A stretch of 42,316 nt of DNA from Calidithermus roseus (GCF_003574095.1 NZ_QWLA01000026.1:1-42316), one strand, 5' to 3'; numbered from the stretch's first letter, positions 7,452 through 15,882 are shown. Notes: generated by a model not told the origin, from the sequence alone. Numbers and translations are program-made.

Positions 7452-7733
7452 TTATTGCATCAGGCGCCGGTGATGCCGTCTGGGGTTGGCCATGGCCAGG
7501 CGGCTCTCGCGCAGGATGTACTGGGCCAGCACGTTCACCGGCAGCCCCGGCAGCTCGAGCGCCTGGCACACCGAGCGGTAGCGTTCTGGGTCGGCGGCCC
7601 GCACCAGCGGAGCGATGCAGTGCCAGACCGCGTTGACCAGCTCGCCGTCTAAGGACGCTTCCGACTCGAGCAGCTCGAGCGCTTCGGGGGTATACAGGCG
7701 CAGGATGGGTTCGGGGCGAGCGGCGTCCTTCAC
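7452..7733 (-). CDS. Hypothetical small protein
   Basis: 93 residues, soluble, mostly helical by composition (LYTPEALELLESEASLDGEL; ERYRSVCQALELPGLPVNVL) with a basic C-terminus RRHHRRLMQ. I do not recognise the family. The start is GTG 7733; a TATTCT box (7742-7747 on the other strand) lies 8 nt before it, consistent with a leaderless transcript. It is downstream of the epimerase-like gene and upstream of mutM on the same strand, with gaps on both sides, so it is probably its own unit. Confidence 0.6.
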   Translation of the reverse strand: MKDAARPEPILRLYTPEALELLESEASLDGELVNAVWHCIAPLVRAADPERYRSVCQALELPGLPVNVLAQYILRESRLAMANPRRHHRRLMQ

Positions 7734-7790
7734 ATCCTTAGAGAATACTCTGGCTCGAAGGATAGACCGTAGGCCGCGCCATGCATTGAC

Positions 7791-8693
<903 letters not shown>

Positions 8694-8803
8694 GGTGGTC
8701 TCCTGTGTCTCAAGTCCTACGCCGAACGCCCAAAACCACGCATCACCAGCGCTTTGCGCTTGGCGGCTTCTAGCCCTCGGCCACCGATCCTCGACCTTCC
8801 TGC

Positions 8804-9394
8804 TCAAACTGCCGCCAGCAGCCGCGTTTCGGCCTCGGCCTCGAGGCTGCGGCGGTCCACGAGGTAAATCTTGCGGTAACCGGTGTCGAGGAGGCCCTCG
8901 TGGCGCAGATCGGAGAGCAGTTTGCTCACCGACTCGCGGGTGGAGGCGGTGGCGTCGGCGATTTCCTCGTGGGAGGCGCTTACGTAGAGCCCGCGCTCGT
9001 CCTGACCATGCGCGGCGGTAGCGGCCAGGTAGAGCAGGTAGCGGCAGATGCGGCTGCGGAGTTCCCCCCATTGAAGGTGGGTTTCGTAGGCGTGCATCTG
9101 GCTCATCTGGCTGGCCAGGCTGCTGGCTACCTGGCGCAATTCCTCGGGGGAGAGGCCGTGTGGATCCAGGGCGTGGGCCGCGGCCTCGGTCAGGGCTTCG
9201 GCGGTGTAGCGGTGGTTGCGCTCGGATAGGCTCTCTTCCCCGAAGTAATCGCCCGGAAGCACGTGGCGCAGGGTGAGCTGTCGCCCGTCGGGCAGGATTT
9301 CGACGATGCGGATCAGGCCCCGCTCGAGCCGGTAGAGCGTTTGGGCATGATCACCTGCGCGGTAGATCACTTCCTTGCGACGCACCCGTTTCAT
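8804..9394 (-). CDS. ldrP: Crp/Fnr-family transcription regulator (LdrP-like)
   Basis: 196 residues: a cupin-like cyclic-nucleotide-binding fold (YRLERGLIRIVEILPDGRQL, VLPGDYFGEESL), a dimer helix and a C-terminal helix-turn-helix (SASHEEIADATASTRESVSK). The Arg/Ser cAMP-phosphate pocket of Crp is not evident, so it may work without a ligand. In Thermus a Crp-family activator (LdrP) lies beside litR and switches on carotenoid and photolyase genes; the same order here (regulator, litR, crtB) supports the name. The ribosome binding site GGAGGGG precedes ATG 9394. A TTGTACAA palindrome at 9472-9479, also present upstream of litR, suggests control by LitR. Confidence 0.8.
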   Translation of the reverse strand: MKRVRRKEVIYRAGDHAQTLYRLERGLIRIVEILPDGRQLTLRHVLPGDYFGEESLSERNHRYTAEALTEAAAHALDPHGLSPEELRQVASSLASQMSQMHAYETHLQWGELRSRICRYLLYLAATAAHGQDERGLYVSASHEEIADATASTRESVSKLLSDLRHEGLLDTGYRKIYLVDRRSLEAEAETRLLAAV

Positions 9395-9469
9395 AAATAC
9401 CCCTCCTCCAAAACCGCAGCACCACTTCCACGACGACGCCAGGACGCTCCCTTTGTTGACGAAGCTGGA

Positions 9470-9502
9470 AGTTGTACAAGGGGACGAAAGGTTTGACTGA
9501 AG
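9470..9502 (-). promoter_or_regulatory. Candidate LitR/CarH operator upstream of ldrP
   Basis: On the plus strand AGTTGTACAAG (9470-9480) and TTTGACTGAAG (9492-9502) lie exactly 22 bp apart, two turns in phase. The core TTGTACAA is shared with the litR-crtB intergenic region. The stretch is 75 bp upstream of the ldrP start. Confidence 0.4.
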
Positions 9503-9503
9503 C

Positions 9504-10388
9504 TTACCACAATCCCCTCTCCTCGAGCACCCGCGCCAGGTTGTCGGCCAGCTTGCGGGGATCGTTTCCCAGGTAGCGCGCGCCCAGGCGCTCCACCAGG
9601 CCCGGCAGCCCCTCGGCTGCGCGGCCACCCACCACCACCACCGGCGCCAGGTCGGCTAGGGCGCCGTGGGGCAGGGATTCCAGTGAGGCCGCCTGGACCG
9701 CCGAGAGCACCACGGCTCGGGCCTCGACGCGCTGCACGAAGCCGTGTAAGTCCTGCAGGGGGGTGTCGGGCCCTAGGTAGAACACCTGATAGCCCGCCCG
9801 CCGCAGGAACAGCGCGGTGATCAGGCCGCCCAACTCGTGCTGCTCGCCAGGCAGCGTCGAGACCACCACCACTGGGCCCAGCGAGCCGCCCATCAGCTTG
9901 AGCAATTCCTGCAGGCGGCCACGCAGGTAGGTGCTCGCCAGGTGCTCCTGGGCAGTGGTGACGCGGCCTAAGTGCCAGCCGTCGCCGATGCGCCTGAGCA
10001 CCGGGGAGATCACCTCCATCACCACCTCCTCGAGCGGGTGCAGCCGGAAGGCCTCGGATAGGGCGCGCTCGGCGGCCTCGAGGTCGGCCTGGAGCAGGGC
10101 GTTCTCGAGTTCGAGCGAGAGGGCCTCGGGGGGGCGCGGCCCCTCCTGGGTGAGGCCCTCGAGGTAGCGCTTGACCGCCTGCGCCGGGGTGACCCCCTCG
10201 GCGATGGAGCGCTTGATGTCCTGTAGCGCCTCGAGGTCGGCCTCGGAGTAGAGGCGGTGCCCGCCGGGGGAGCGCTCGGGGCGGGGGAAACCATAGCGCC
10301 GCTCCCACTGCCGCAGGAGAGCGGAGGACAGCCCGACCCGCTCCTCGACCTCCGCAATGGTGTAGACCCCCATGTCTTTGCGCATCAT
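9504..10388 (-). CDS. litR: B12-dependent light-sensing MerR-type repressor (LitR/CarH)
   Basis: 294 residues in three parts: a MerR-type winged helix (YTIAEVEERVGLSSALLRQW, RYGFPRP, PGGHRLYSEADL), a four-helix bundle, and a cobalamin-binding Rossmann domain. The photoreceptor signature W-x9-EH is present (Trp138, Glu148, His149) and the lower axial ligand motif ExHxxG appears as GEQHELGG (His184). Such proteins form DNA-bound tetramers with adenosylcobalamin in the dark and fall apart in light, derepressing carotenoid genes. It is transcribed away from the methyltransferase-crtB operon, with an operator of 11-bp repeats between. ATG 10388 follows AAGGTAA; a second ATG is immediately next. 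Confidence 0.95.
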   Translation of the reverse strand: MMRKDMGVYTIAEVEERVGLSSALLRQWERRYGFPRPERSPGGHRLYSEADLEALQDIKRSIAEGVTPAQAVKRYLEGLTQEGPRPPEALSLELENALLQADLEAAERALSEAFRLHPLEEVVMEVISPVLRRIGDGWHLGRVTTAQEHLASTYLRGRLQELLKLMGGSLGPVVVVSTLPGEQHELGGLITALFLRRAGYQVFYLGPDTPLQDLHGFVQRVEARAVVLSAVQAASLESLPHGALADLAPVVVVGGRAAEGLPGLVERLGARYLGNDPRKLADNLARVLEERGLW

Positions 10389-10395
10389 GTTTACC

Positions 10396-10439
10396 TTTTG
10401 TACAAGATCATGCTAAATTGTTGTCCAGGTTGTGTCAAG
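10396..10439. promoter_or_regulatory. litR/crt divergent control region with four phased 11-mers
   Basis: Four contiguous 11-bp blocks run TTTTGTACAAG, ATCATGCTAAA, TTGTTGTCCAG, GTTGTGTCAAG; the first, third and fourth resemble each other. CarH-type repressors bind tandem 11-bp repeats overlapping the promoter. On the minus strand a near-consensus promoter for litR lies inside: TTGACA (10433-10438), 17-bp spacer, TAGCAT (10410-10415). On the plus strand TTTACC (10390-10395) and TAAATT (10414-10419), 18 bp apart, can serve the crt operon, so repressor binding would block both. Confidence 0.7.
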
Positions 10440-11181
10440 CCTTGCCTGCCCCCACTGCAAGAGTGCCCTCCAGGAGGGCGCTACGGCCTGTACAAGCTGT
10501 GCTCGGGTGTGGCCCCGAGTGGGAGAGTGGACCGACTTCCGCGGCGCGGGGCCGCTGAGCCCGGCTGCCGCCGTCAACCTCTGGCCTCTCACCGCCTGGG
10601 GCTACGAGGCCTGGCGGGCGCGGGCGCTGTCGCTGCTGTCTGGGCGGCCCTTCCCCCTGGGTGAGGAGCTAGGCCGGATGCGGGCGAGCCTCGAGCCCGT
10701 GGAGGGCGGGGTGTTCCTCGACCTGGGCACCGCCACGGGCCTGTACGCCCGAGCCCTTTTGCAGGCGGGGGCGGGGTGGGTCTATGCCCTCGACCTCTCC
10801 CCGGCCATGCTGCGCGCAGCCCGGCGCCGGGCTCGGGGGCTCGGGGGCTTCGTCCCCCTACTGGCGCGGGCCGAGGCGCTGCCCCTGCGCGCGGCGAGCC
10901 TGGATGGGGTGGCGGTGGGGGGGAGCTGGAACGAGTTCGCCGAGCCCGAGGCGGTGGCCCTCGAGGTCGCGCGGGTGCTCAGGCCCGGCGGGCGGCTGTG
11001 GCTGGTGTTCACCCACCGCTCGGGCAGCCCTTTGCAGCGAGCCTTCGGGCGGGCCGGCCTGCGCTTCCCCCGCCTCGAGGACCTCCTCGCCCTGCTGGCC
11101 CCGCTCGGCTTCGCGCTCGAGGGCTGGCGCGAGGGCTCGGCGGGCTTTGTGGCGGGGACAAAACTCCCTACCGGCGAGTAG
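10432..11181 (+). CDS. SAM-dependent methyltransferase with N-terminal zinc ribbon
   Basis: 249 residues. The first 25 carry CPHC ... CTSC, a probable zinc knuckle like that of rRNA (guanine-N1) methyltransferases. The class I fold follows: motif I VFLDLGTATGLYARALL, then YALDLSPAMLRAARRRA and the post-II region ARAEALPLRAASLDGVA, LRPGGRLWLVF. The substrate is unknown. First gene of the operon driven from the litR intergenic region, and 41 bp ahead of crtB, so it is presumably light-induced; either a carotenoid/quinone modification or an RNA methylation is possible. GTG 10432 follows CCAGGT. Confidence 0.75.
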   Translation: MSSLACPHCKSALQEGATACTSCARVWPRVGEWTDFRGAGPLSPAAAVNLWPLTAWGYEAWRARALSLLSGRPFPLGEELGRMRASLEPVEGGVFLDLGTATGLYARALLQAGAGWVYALDLSPAMLRAARRRARGLGGFVPLLARAEALPLRAASLDGVAVGGSWNEFAEPEAVALEVARVLRPGGRLWLVFTHRSGSPLQRAFGRAGLRFPRLEDLLALLAPLGFALEGWREGSAGFVAGTKLPTGE

Positions 11182-11222
11182 CCCCATCCTTACGGCAGTA
11201 CGCCTCGCGAAAGGAGGTCGCC

Positions 11223-12050
11223 TTGGAACCCAACTGGACCGAAGTCTCCGCGATCATCCGCCGTCACTCGGCGACCTTCTATCTCGGGAGCCTGCTCTTC
11301 CGCGGCGAGGCCCGCAAGGGGGCCTGGGCGGTCTACGCTGCCTGCCGTCTGGGCGACGACGCAGTAGACGAGTCGCCCGACCCCCACGCCGACCTCGAGC
11401 GCTGGTGGGCAGGGGTGAGCCGGGCCTACGCGGGCGAGCCCGAGGCCGAGTGGGAGCGGGCGCTGGCCTGGGCGCTGCGGCGCTGGGACATCCCGCGGGA
11501 AGGCTTTTCTGACATGCGCCAGGGCTTCCTGGCCGACTTGGGCCCGGTGCGGCTCCAGCGCATGGAGGATCTGATGGCCTACTGCTACCAGGTCGCGGGC
11601 ACCGTGGGCCGCATGATCGCCCCCATTGGCGGAGCGGGCCCTGAGGCCAAGGAGGCGGCGGTCAAGCTGGGGCAGGCCATGCAACTCACCAACTGCCTGC
11701 GCGACGTGGGCGAGGACCTGGCGCTGGGGCGGGTCTACCTCCCGGCTGAATTGCTCCTGCGCTATGGGGTTGCGCTCGAGGACCTGCGCCACGGGCGCGT
11801 CACGCTCGCCTACGTCGCGTTGATGCGCGAGCTGGCTAAGGAAGCCCGCCGGCTCTACCGTGAGGGTCTGCGCGGCCTGCGCCACCTCCGCAACGGCCGC
11901 GCCGCCGTCGCCCTGGCCGCCCTGCAGTACCAAAGCATCCTCGACAAGCTCGAGCACAACGGCTGGGACAACCTCTCCCGCCGCGCCTCGCTCTCGCCCT
12001 ACGAGCGCTTCAAGCTGCTGCCCAAGGCCCTATGGATGCGGGGGGCCTGA
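11223..12050 (+). CDS. crtB: Phytoene synthase
   Basis: 275 residues of the squalene/phytoene synthase family. It starts EVSAIIRRHSATFYLGSLLF; the two Asp-rich prenyl-diphosphate motifs appear as GDDAVDE and DVGED (in NCLRDVGEDLALGRVYLPAE), with YCYQVAGTVGRM between. It condenses two geranylgeranyl diphosphates to phytoene, the first committed carotenoid step. TTG 11223 is chosen because AAGGAGG lies 5 nt upstream and the homologous region begins there; the open frame continues far upstream only as a shadow of the methyltransferase gene. Confidence 0.95.
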   Translation: MEPNWTEVSAIIRRHSATFYLGSLLFRGEARKGAWAVYAACRLGDDAVDESPDPHADLERWWAGVSRAYAGEPEAEWERALAWALRRWDIPREGFSDMRQGFLADLGPVRLQRMEDLMAYCYQVAGTVGRMIAPIGGAGPEAKEAAVKLGQAMQLTNCLRDVGEDLALGRVYLPAELLLRYGVALEDLRHGRVTLAYVALMRELAKEARRLYREGLRGLRHLRNGRAAVALAALQYQSILDKLEHNGWDNLSRRASLSPYERFKLLPKALWMRGA

Positions 12051-12082
12051 GCGGGCACGGCCTATACTGAGCACCTAAGGCC

Positions 12083-13231
12083 ATGCCGCAACACTTCGAC
12101 TACATCGTCGCGGGGGCCGGGGCTGCGGGTCTGAGCCTGCTGCACCACCTCGAGCGCGCCGGGCTCTCCGACCGCCGCGTGCTCCTCCTCGACCGCGCGC
12201 CCAAAACCCGCAACGACCGCACCTGGTGCTTCTGGGAGGCGGGGGAGGGGCCCTTCGAGGGGATCATCTTCCGCCGCTGGCAAAAGCTGGCCTTTCACGC
12301 TCACGGCTTTTCCAAAACTTTCGACATCGCGCCCTATACCTACAAGATGCTGCGCGGCATTGACTTTTACCGCCACATGGAGCAGCGCCTGGCCGCCTGG
12401 CCTCACCTCACCCGCCTCTATGGCGAACTCGAGGCCGTCGGCGACGGCTTCGTGCGGCTGGAGGGCCGGACCTACACCGCCGACTGGGTCTTCAGCAGCG
12501 TCCTTCCCTCACCCCTCACCCCTCGCCCCCCGTACCAGCACCTGCTCCAGCACTTCCGCGGCTGGGTGCTCGAGGCCCCCGGCCCCGCCTTCGACCCCGG
12601 CGTCGCCACGTTCATGGACTTCCGCGTCGAGCAGCAGGGCGAGGTGCGTTTCGTCTACGTCCTGCCCTTCGACGAGCGCCGGGCGCTGGTGGAGTACACC
12701 CTGTTCTCGGCGCAACTGCTCAGCGAGGCCGAGTACGAGCAGGGCTTGCGGGCCTATGTCCGCGAGAAATTGGGGCTCGCGGAGTACCGGGTGCTCGAGA
12801 CCGAGGCGGGCGTGATCCCCATGACCGACATGCCTTTCCCGGCCCGTGTCGGGGAGCGCACCCTGCGCATCGGCACCGCCGGGGGCCAGACCAAGGCCTC
12901 CACTGGATACACTTTCCAGCGCATCCAGCGCCAGTGCCGCCACATCGCCCAATCCCTCGCCCAGGGTCGTGACCCTACCCCCCCGCCAAGCCCCGCCCGC
13001 TTCGCCTTCTACGACAGCGTGCTGCTCAACGTCTTCGCCCAAAAGCGCTACCCCGGCGCCCACGCCTTCCGCGACCTCTTCCGCCGCCGCCCGGCCCCGC
13101 AGGTGCTCAAGTTCCTCGACGAGTCCACCACGCTGCTCGAGGAGCTCCCCGTCCTCTTCAGCATGAACGTCCCCGCCTTCACCCTGGCCGCGCTGGAGGT
13201 GCTGGCGTCAGCCGTCAGCCGCAAGCGGTAA
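12083..13231 (+). CDS. crtY: Lycopene cyclase, CrtY type
   Basis: 382 residues with the FAD-binding start YIVAGAGAAGLSLLHHL, the CrtY signature NDRTWCFWE, and the C-terminal GTAGGQTKASTGYTFQRIQR segment conserved in bacterial CrtY enzymes. It would cyclise the psi-ends of lycopene to beta-rings (non-redox, needing reduced FAD). It follows crtB by 32 bp. TATACT at 12063-12068 could give an additional internal promoter; no -35 is visible, as would be expected if a Crp-type activator such as LdrP were needed. Confidence 0.9.
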   Translation: MPQHFDYIVAGAGAAGLSLLHHLERAGLSDRRVLLLDRAPKTRNDRTWCFWEAGEGPFEGIIFRRWQKLAFHAHGFSKTFDIAPYTYKMLRGIDFYRHMEQRLAAWPHLTRLYGELEAVGDGFVRLEGRTYTADWVFSSVLPSPLTPRPPYQHLLQHFRGWVLEAPGPAFDPGVATFMDFRVEQQGEVRFVYVLPFDERRALVEYTLFSAQLLSEAEYEQGLRAYVREKLGLAEYRVLETEAGVIPMTDMPFPARVGERTLRIGTAGGQTKASTGYTFQRIQRQCRHIAQSLAQGRDPTPPPSPARFAFYDSVLLNVFAQKRYPGAHAFRDLFRRRPAPQVLKFLDESTTLLEELPVLFSMNVPAFTLAALEVLASAVSRKR

Positions 13232-13244
13232 GTGGAAGGCTCGA

Positions 13245-13375
13245 GGCGTGTGGCTCGTGGTTTACCCCTCCCCGCCGGCGGGGAAGGTTTATCCCCCCAG
13301 CCCCCCTTGCTAAGGGGGGTGACAAGGCGTCTTGCGTTTTGCGTACGCCGTACGACCCCCGTTCAGCGTTCGATG
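13245..13375. repeat. Dispersed mosaic repeat, copy 1, with palindromes
   Basis: Contains the perfect palindrome CCCCGCCGGCGGGG (13270-13283), a hairpin CCCCCCTT/AAGGGGGG (13301-13319) that can serve as terminator for the crt operon, and the blocks CAAGGCGTCTTGCGT (13323-13337) and CGTTCGATG near 13367. The same blocks in the same order recur at 37673-37813. Confidence 0.65.
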
Positions 13376-13382
13376 ACCCGCT

Positions 13383-13751
13383 TCAGTCCGCCGGGTCCAC
13401 CGGCGTCGGCCTGCCCTCCGCGTCGATGGCCACGTAAGTCAGGTTGCCCCGCGTCGCCAGCACCTTGGCCTCCTTGAGGTTTTCGCGGTACACCTCGACC
13501 TCCACCGTGATCGAGGTGCGGCCCACCCGCACCACCTTCGCCACGACCTCGAGCAAGTCCCCCACCTTGATGGGCACCTCGAAGATCACCTCGCCCACCC
13601 GCACCGTCACGCAGCGCTTGCGGGCGCGCCGGATCGCGGCGTAGGAGCCCACTTTGTCCATCAGGCCCAGCACGAAGCCGCCGAAGGCGTTGCCGCCGGG
13701 GTTGGCGTGTTCGGGGAAGACCAGCTCGAGGGTTCTCGTCTCCGTTTCCAC
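13383..13751 (-). CDS. Acyl-CoA thioesterase, hotdog fold (YciA-like)
   Basis: 122 residues of one hotdog domain. The catalytic region is PEHANPGGNAFGGFVLGLMD, as in YciA/BACH-type thioesterases (N...G..FGG...D), followed by VRVGEVIFEVPIKVGDLLEV. It hydrolyses acyl-CoA thioesters in the cytoplasm; chain-length preference is not predictable. It stands alone, convergent with crtY. The start is GTG 13751 in METETRTLELVFPEH; no strong ribosome binding site is seen. Confidence 0.85.
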   Translation of the reverse strand: METETRTLELVFPEHANPGGNAFGGFVLGLMDKVGSYAAIRRARKRCVTVRVGEVIFEVPIKVGDLLEVVAKVVRVGRTSITVEVEVYRENLKEAKVLATRGNLTYVAIDAEGRPTPVDPAD

Positions 13752-13769
13752 GAGCCCGATTCTACGGGG

Positions 13770-13825
13770 TGATGCCAGATTCGGTCAGTTCGCCGCCGAA
13801 CGGCGGCGAACTGACCCGACCGAAG
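13770..13825. repeat. Composite hairpin repeat, type C copy 1
   Basis: Outer stem TTCGGTC (13780-13786)/GACCGAA (13818-13824); inner stem AGTTCGCCGCC/GGCGGCGAACT with loop GAAC; bulge GACCC on the 3' side only. The flank CCAGAT and the end CCCGACCGAAG recur at 24811-24860. Confidence 0.8.
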
Positions 13826-13839
13826 GGAGCGCTCTGGGA

Positions 13840-13891
13840 TTCAAAAAGATAGCCTCTGGAGTTTTTTGATTTGGAAGATTATCTTTTTGAA
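13840..13891. repeat. AT-rich inverted repeat, 12-bp perfect arms
   Basis: TTCAAAAAGATA (13840-13851) and TATCTTTTTGAA (13880-13891) flank 28 bp that include a T6 run. It is AT-rich against a GC-rich background and may act as a bidirectional terminator or be a piece of a mobile element. Confidence 0.65.
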
Positions 13892-13914
13892 CCAACGGGG
13901 TGTGGGGCGGCAGT

Positions 13915-13958
13915 CCCCGACCAACACGCCACGCCTGGGCGTGGCGTGTTGGTCGGGG
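13915..13958. repeat. Perfect 20-bp stem hairpin
   Basis: CCCCGACCAACACGCCACGC (13915-13934) pairs without mismatch with 13939-13958 around a CTGG loop. Its base CCCCGACCA/TGGTCGGGG resembles the hairpin at the right end of the neighbouring IS200/IS605 element. Confidence 0.85.
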
Positions 13959-13962
13959 AAGG

Positions 13963-14012
13963 AACCTCGAAACCATGCGTCCGGGCCCGGACGCATTCTT
14001 CGGTTTCGTAGC
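13963..14012. repeat. Composite hairpin repeat, copy 2 of type A
   Basis: Matches 5967-6016 with one difference in the loop. Outer stem 13968-13974/14002-14008, inner stem 13975-13984/13987-13996, bulge TCTTC 13997-14001. It abuts the left end of the IS200/IS605 element. Confidence 0.85.
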
Positions 14013-14031
14013 TCCACGCCGCCGAAGGCGG

Positions 14032-14457
14032 CTACTCTAGGGGCTTGCGCTGGCCCTGGATGTACTGCTTGAGTACCTCCAGGGGCGCACCGCCCGCCGT
14101 CAGAATGGCGTAGGAACCCGACCACAGCACCCGTTTGCGGTAGAACTTGCTGAGGTGTTCGGCGTGGTTCTTGCGGATGGCACGGCTGGTGACGGTTTTG
14201 AGGTTGTTGACGAACTTGGCAGGTTCGACGGTGGGGGTGGCCTCGAACAGCAGGTGTACGTGGTCGGCTTCACCGGAAAACTCCACCATCTCGCAACCCC
14301 ACCGCTTGCAGAGTTGAGCCGTTTTCTCTCGCAGGTCTTCCAGCATAGCTTTGGTTAGACACTTTCGGCGGTATTTTGTGACCAGAACCAGATGATAAGA
14401 CAGCCGAAAAGCAGCGTTGTTAGCGGTCTTTAGCCTGACCATAACTGTATGGCACAC
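14032..14457 (-). CDS. tnpA: IS200/IS605 TnpA, HUH-Y1 single-strand transposase
   Basis: 141 residues, full length for the family. The HUH metal site is DHVHLLF and the catalytic tyrosine lies in LEVLKQYIQGQ. LSYHLVLVTKYRRKCL at the front is typical. It cuts and rejoins single-stranded ends at hairpins. GTG 14457 and ATG 14442 are both possible starts. It appears intact, so the element or hairpin repeats resembling its ends could still move. Confidence 0.95.
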   Translation of the reverse strand: MCHTVMVRLKTANNAAFRLSYHLVLVTKYRRKCLTKAMLEDLREKTAQLCKRWGCEMVEFSGEADHVHLLFEATPTVEPAKFVNNLKTVTSRAIRKNHAEHLSKFYRKRVLWSGSYAILTAGGAPLEVLKQYIQGQRKPLE

Positions 14458-14464
14458 TAGGCGC

Positions 14465-15714
14465 GTGCAGACTCGCCAGGTGCAGATTCCCTATCGGGAC
14501 GGACGGGCGTCCGTACGCCAGGTGCGCTATAAGCTCTACCCGAACCAAGCTCAACTTGAGACCCTGGAACGGTGGAACCGTCTGCACTGCGAGCTGTACA
14601 ACGCCTGCATCGAACAGCGCCGTCGGGCCTGGGCCAAAGGAAAGAGCCTGGGCTACTACGACCAACAGAACGAGCTACCCCGGCTCAAGGCGGAGATGCC
14701 GGAGTACATCCCCCTGGGCAGCCACGCCCTGCAAGAGACCGTTCGGCGGGTAGACCGGACCTTTCAGGCCTTCTATCGCCGGGTCAAGCGGGGCGAAAAG
14801 CCTGGCTTTCCCCGCTACAAGAGCCGTCGCTCTTTTGTGGGGTTCGGCTACCCGGACAAGGCCGGATGGAAGTTCGAGCGGGGGCCGAACGGCAAACACG
14901 GGGTGCTGCACCTCTCCAACCTGGGGGCCATCAAGGCCAGAGGCAAACCCCGTCAGTGGGGCGAGCCCCGTCAGGTGGTGCTGACCCGCACGGCACACGG
15001 CTGGTACGCCACCATTACCGTTCGCTGCCAGCCCATTCGCGTAGGGGGCAACGACCCCATAGGCATAGACCTGGGGGTGGAAGCGGTGGCCACTTTGAGC
15101 GATGGGACACGGGTCGAGAACCTCCGCTTTCTCAAGCGGGCCAGCAATCGGCTCAAAAGCTTGCAACGCAAGCTATCCCGTAGAAAGCGTTTCGGTTCCA
15201 ACTGGAAACGCACCAAACGAGAGATAGCTCGACTGCACCAGAAGGTCGCCAACCAAAGGAACGACTTCCAGCACAAGCTCACCTCGGAGTGGGCGTCCAG
15301 GTACGGGCTCAGGGCGGAAGCATAAAAGCCGGTCTCAACCGGGCGATACTCGACGTGGGGATGGGGGGCATCCTGCAAAAGCTGGCGTACAAAGCGGCAG
15401 AGGCTGGTACGCGGCTGGTAGAGGTGCCCACCTCCAAGGTCAAGCCTTCGCAGACCTGCCCCATCTGCTTGCGCCAGGAGAAGAAACCGCTCGCTCAGCG
15501 GATACACCGGTGCCCCTGCGGGTGCGAGATGCCCCGCGACCAGGCCGCCGCCTGGGTCATGCTGAGATGGGCTATAGACCCCTGGGTGTACACGCCCGAG
15601 CGTGTCCCAAAGGGAATCTACCCCTGGGAACCCGGGGGCGGGGAGGGGCTGAGGTCTGGCCCCGTCGAACCGCGAAACCCCGACCATACCGCGATAGCGG
15701 TTGGTCGTGGGTAG
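14465..15714 (+). pseudogene. tnpB: TnpB (OrfB), frameshifted with internal deletion
   Basis: The first part (14465-15325) has the normal N-terminus (VRQVRYKLYPNQAQLETLER) and the RuvC-I aspartate in GIDLGVEAVATLSDG. After LTSEWASRYGL the frame ends early. The remainder resumes in the +1 frame around 15312 (AGLNRAILDVGMGG, then the zinc finger CPIC ... CPCGC and PRDQAAAW with the RuvC-III Asp). The segment that should hold the RuvC-II catalytic glutamate (usually VEDL) is missing at the junction. So the guide-RNA nuclease is both frameshifted and stripped of a catalytic residue. GTG 14465 is a guess at the start. Confidence 0.88.
15677..15712 (+). ncRNA. IS right-end hairpin, probable 3' scaffold of the TnpB omega RNA
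   Basis: ACCC-C-GACCA ... CCGC-GATA-GCGG ... TGGTC-G-TGGGT forms a long stem at the tnpB 3' end. In IS200/IS605 elements the omega (reRNA) scaffold covers the tnpB 3' end and right end, with the guide starting just beyond. The guide here would begin near 15713. With TnpB broken, the RNA may be non-functional or act in trans. Confidence 0.45.
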
Positions 15715-15852
15715 TTCATCGTAATCAGTTGCGGTTAGGGATACGAGCTAGCGTTACCAAAAACTTTGCTGCGCATTCATAAAATTTTTTCCCGCAATAC
15801 GCGAGTAGTAATGGTTATCGCTTCTAATACTCTACAATTCCGAGCGGAATAG

Positions 15853-15882
15853 TTGACTTTAAGGGGCCATGCTGCATAGACT
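15853..15882 (+). promoter_or_regulatory. Promoter of the iron-uptake operon
   Basis: TTGACT (15853-15858), 18-bp spacer, TAGACT (15877-15882); transcription would start near 15889. A near-perfect hairpin ACCTGGGG/CCCCAGGT lies in the leader at 15896-15913. The 130 bp upstream are unusually AT-rich; a weak GAGTA...TACTC dyad at 15803-15832 is the only candidate operator. Confidence 0.6.

Larger units (their letters stand above)
14009..15716. mobile_element. IS200/IS605-family insertion sequence with divergent tnpA and broken tnpB
   Basis: The element carries a Y1 transposase on the minus strand and an OrfB/TnpB on the plus strand, diverging from 14457/14465. The left boundary is set by a hairpin GCCGCC-GAA-GGCGGC (14018-14032), next to the tnpA stop; the right one by the hairpin at 15677-15712. 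No inverted or direct terminal repeats are expected in this family. Exact ends are estimates. Confidence 0.8.

Noticed and set aside
10389-10431. Cobalamin riboswitch before litR or crtB
   Set aside because: The whole intergenic region is 43 bp, too short for the riboswitch, and is filled by the promoter and operator repeats.
15803-15832. Fur box upstream of efeO
   Set aside because: Only a weak GAGTA...TACTC dyad exists; it does not match the Fur consensus.
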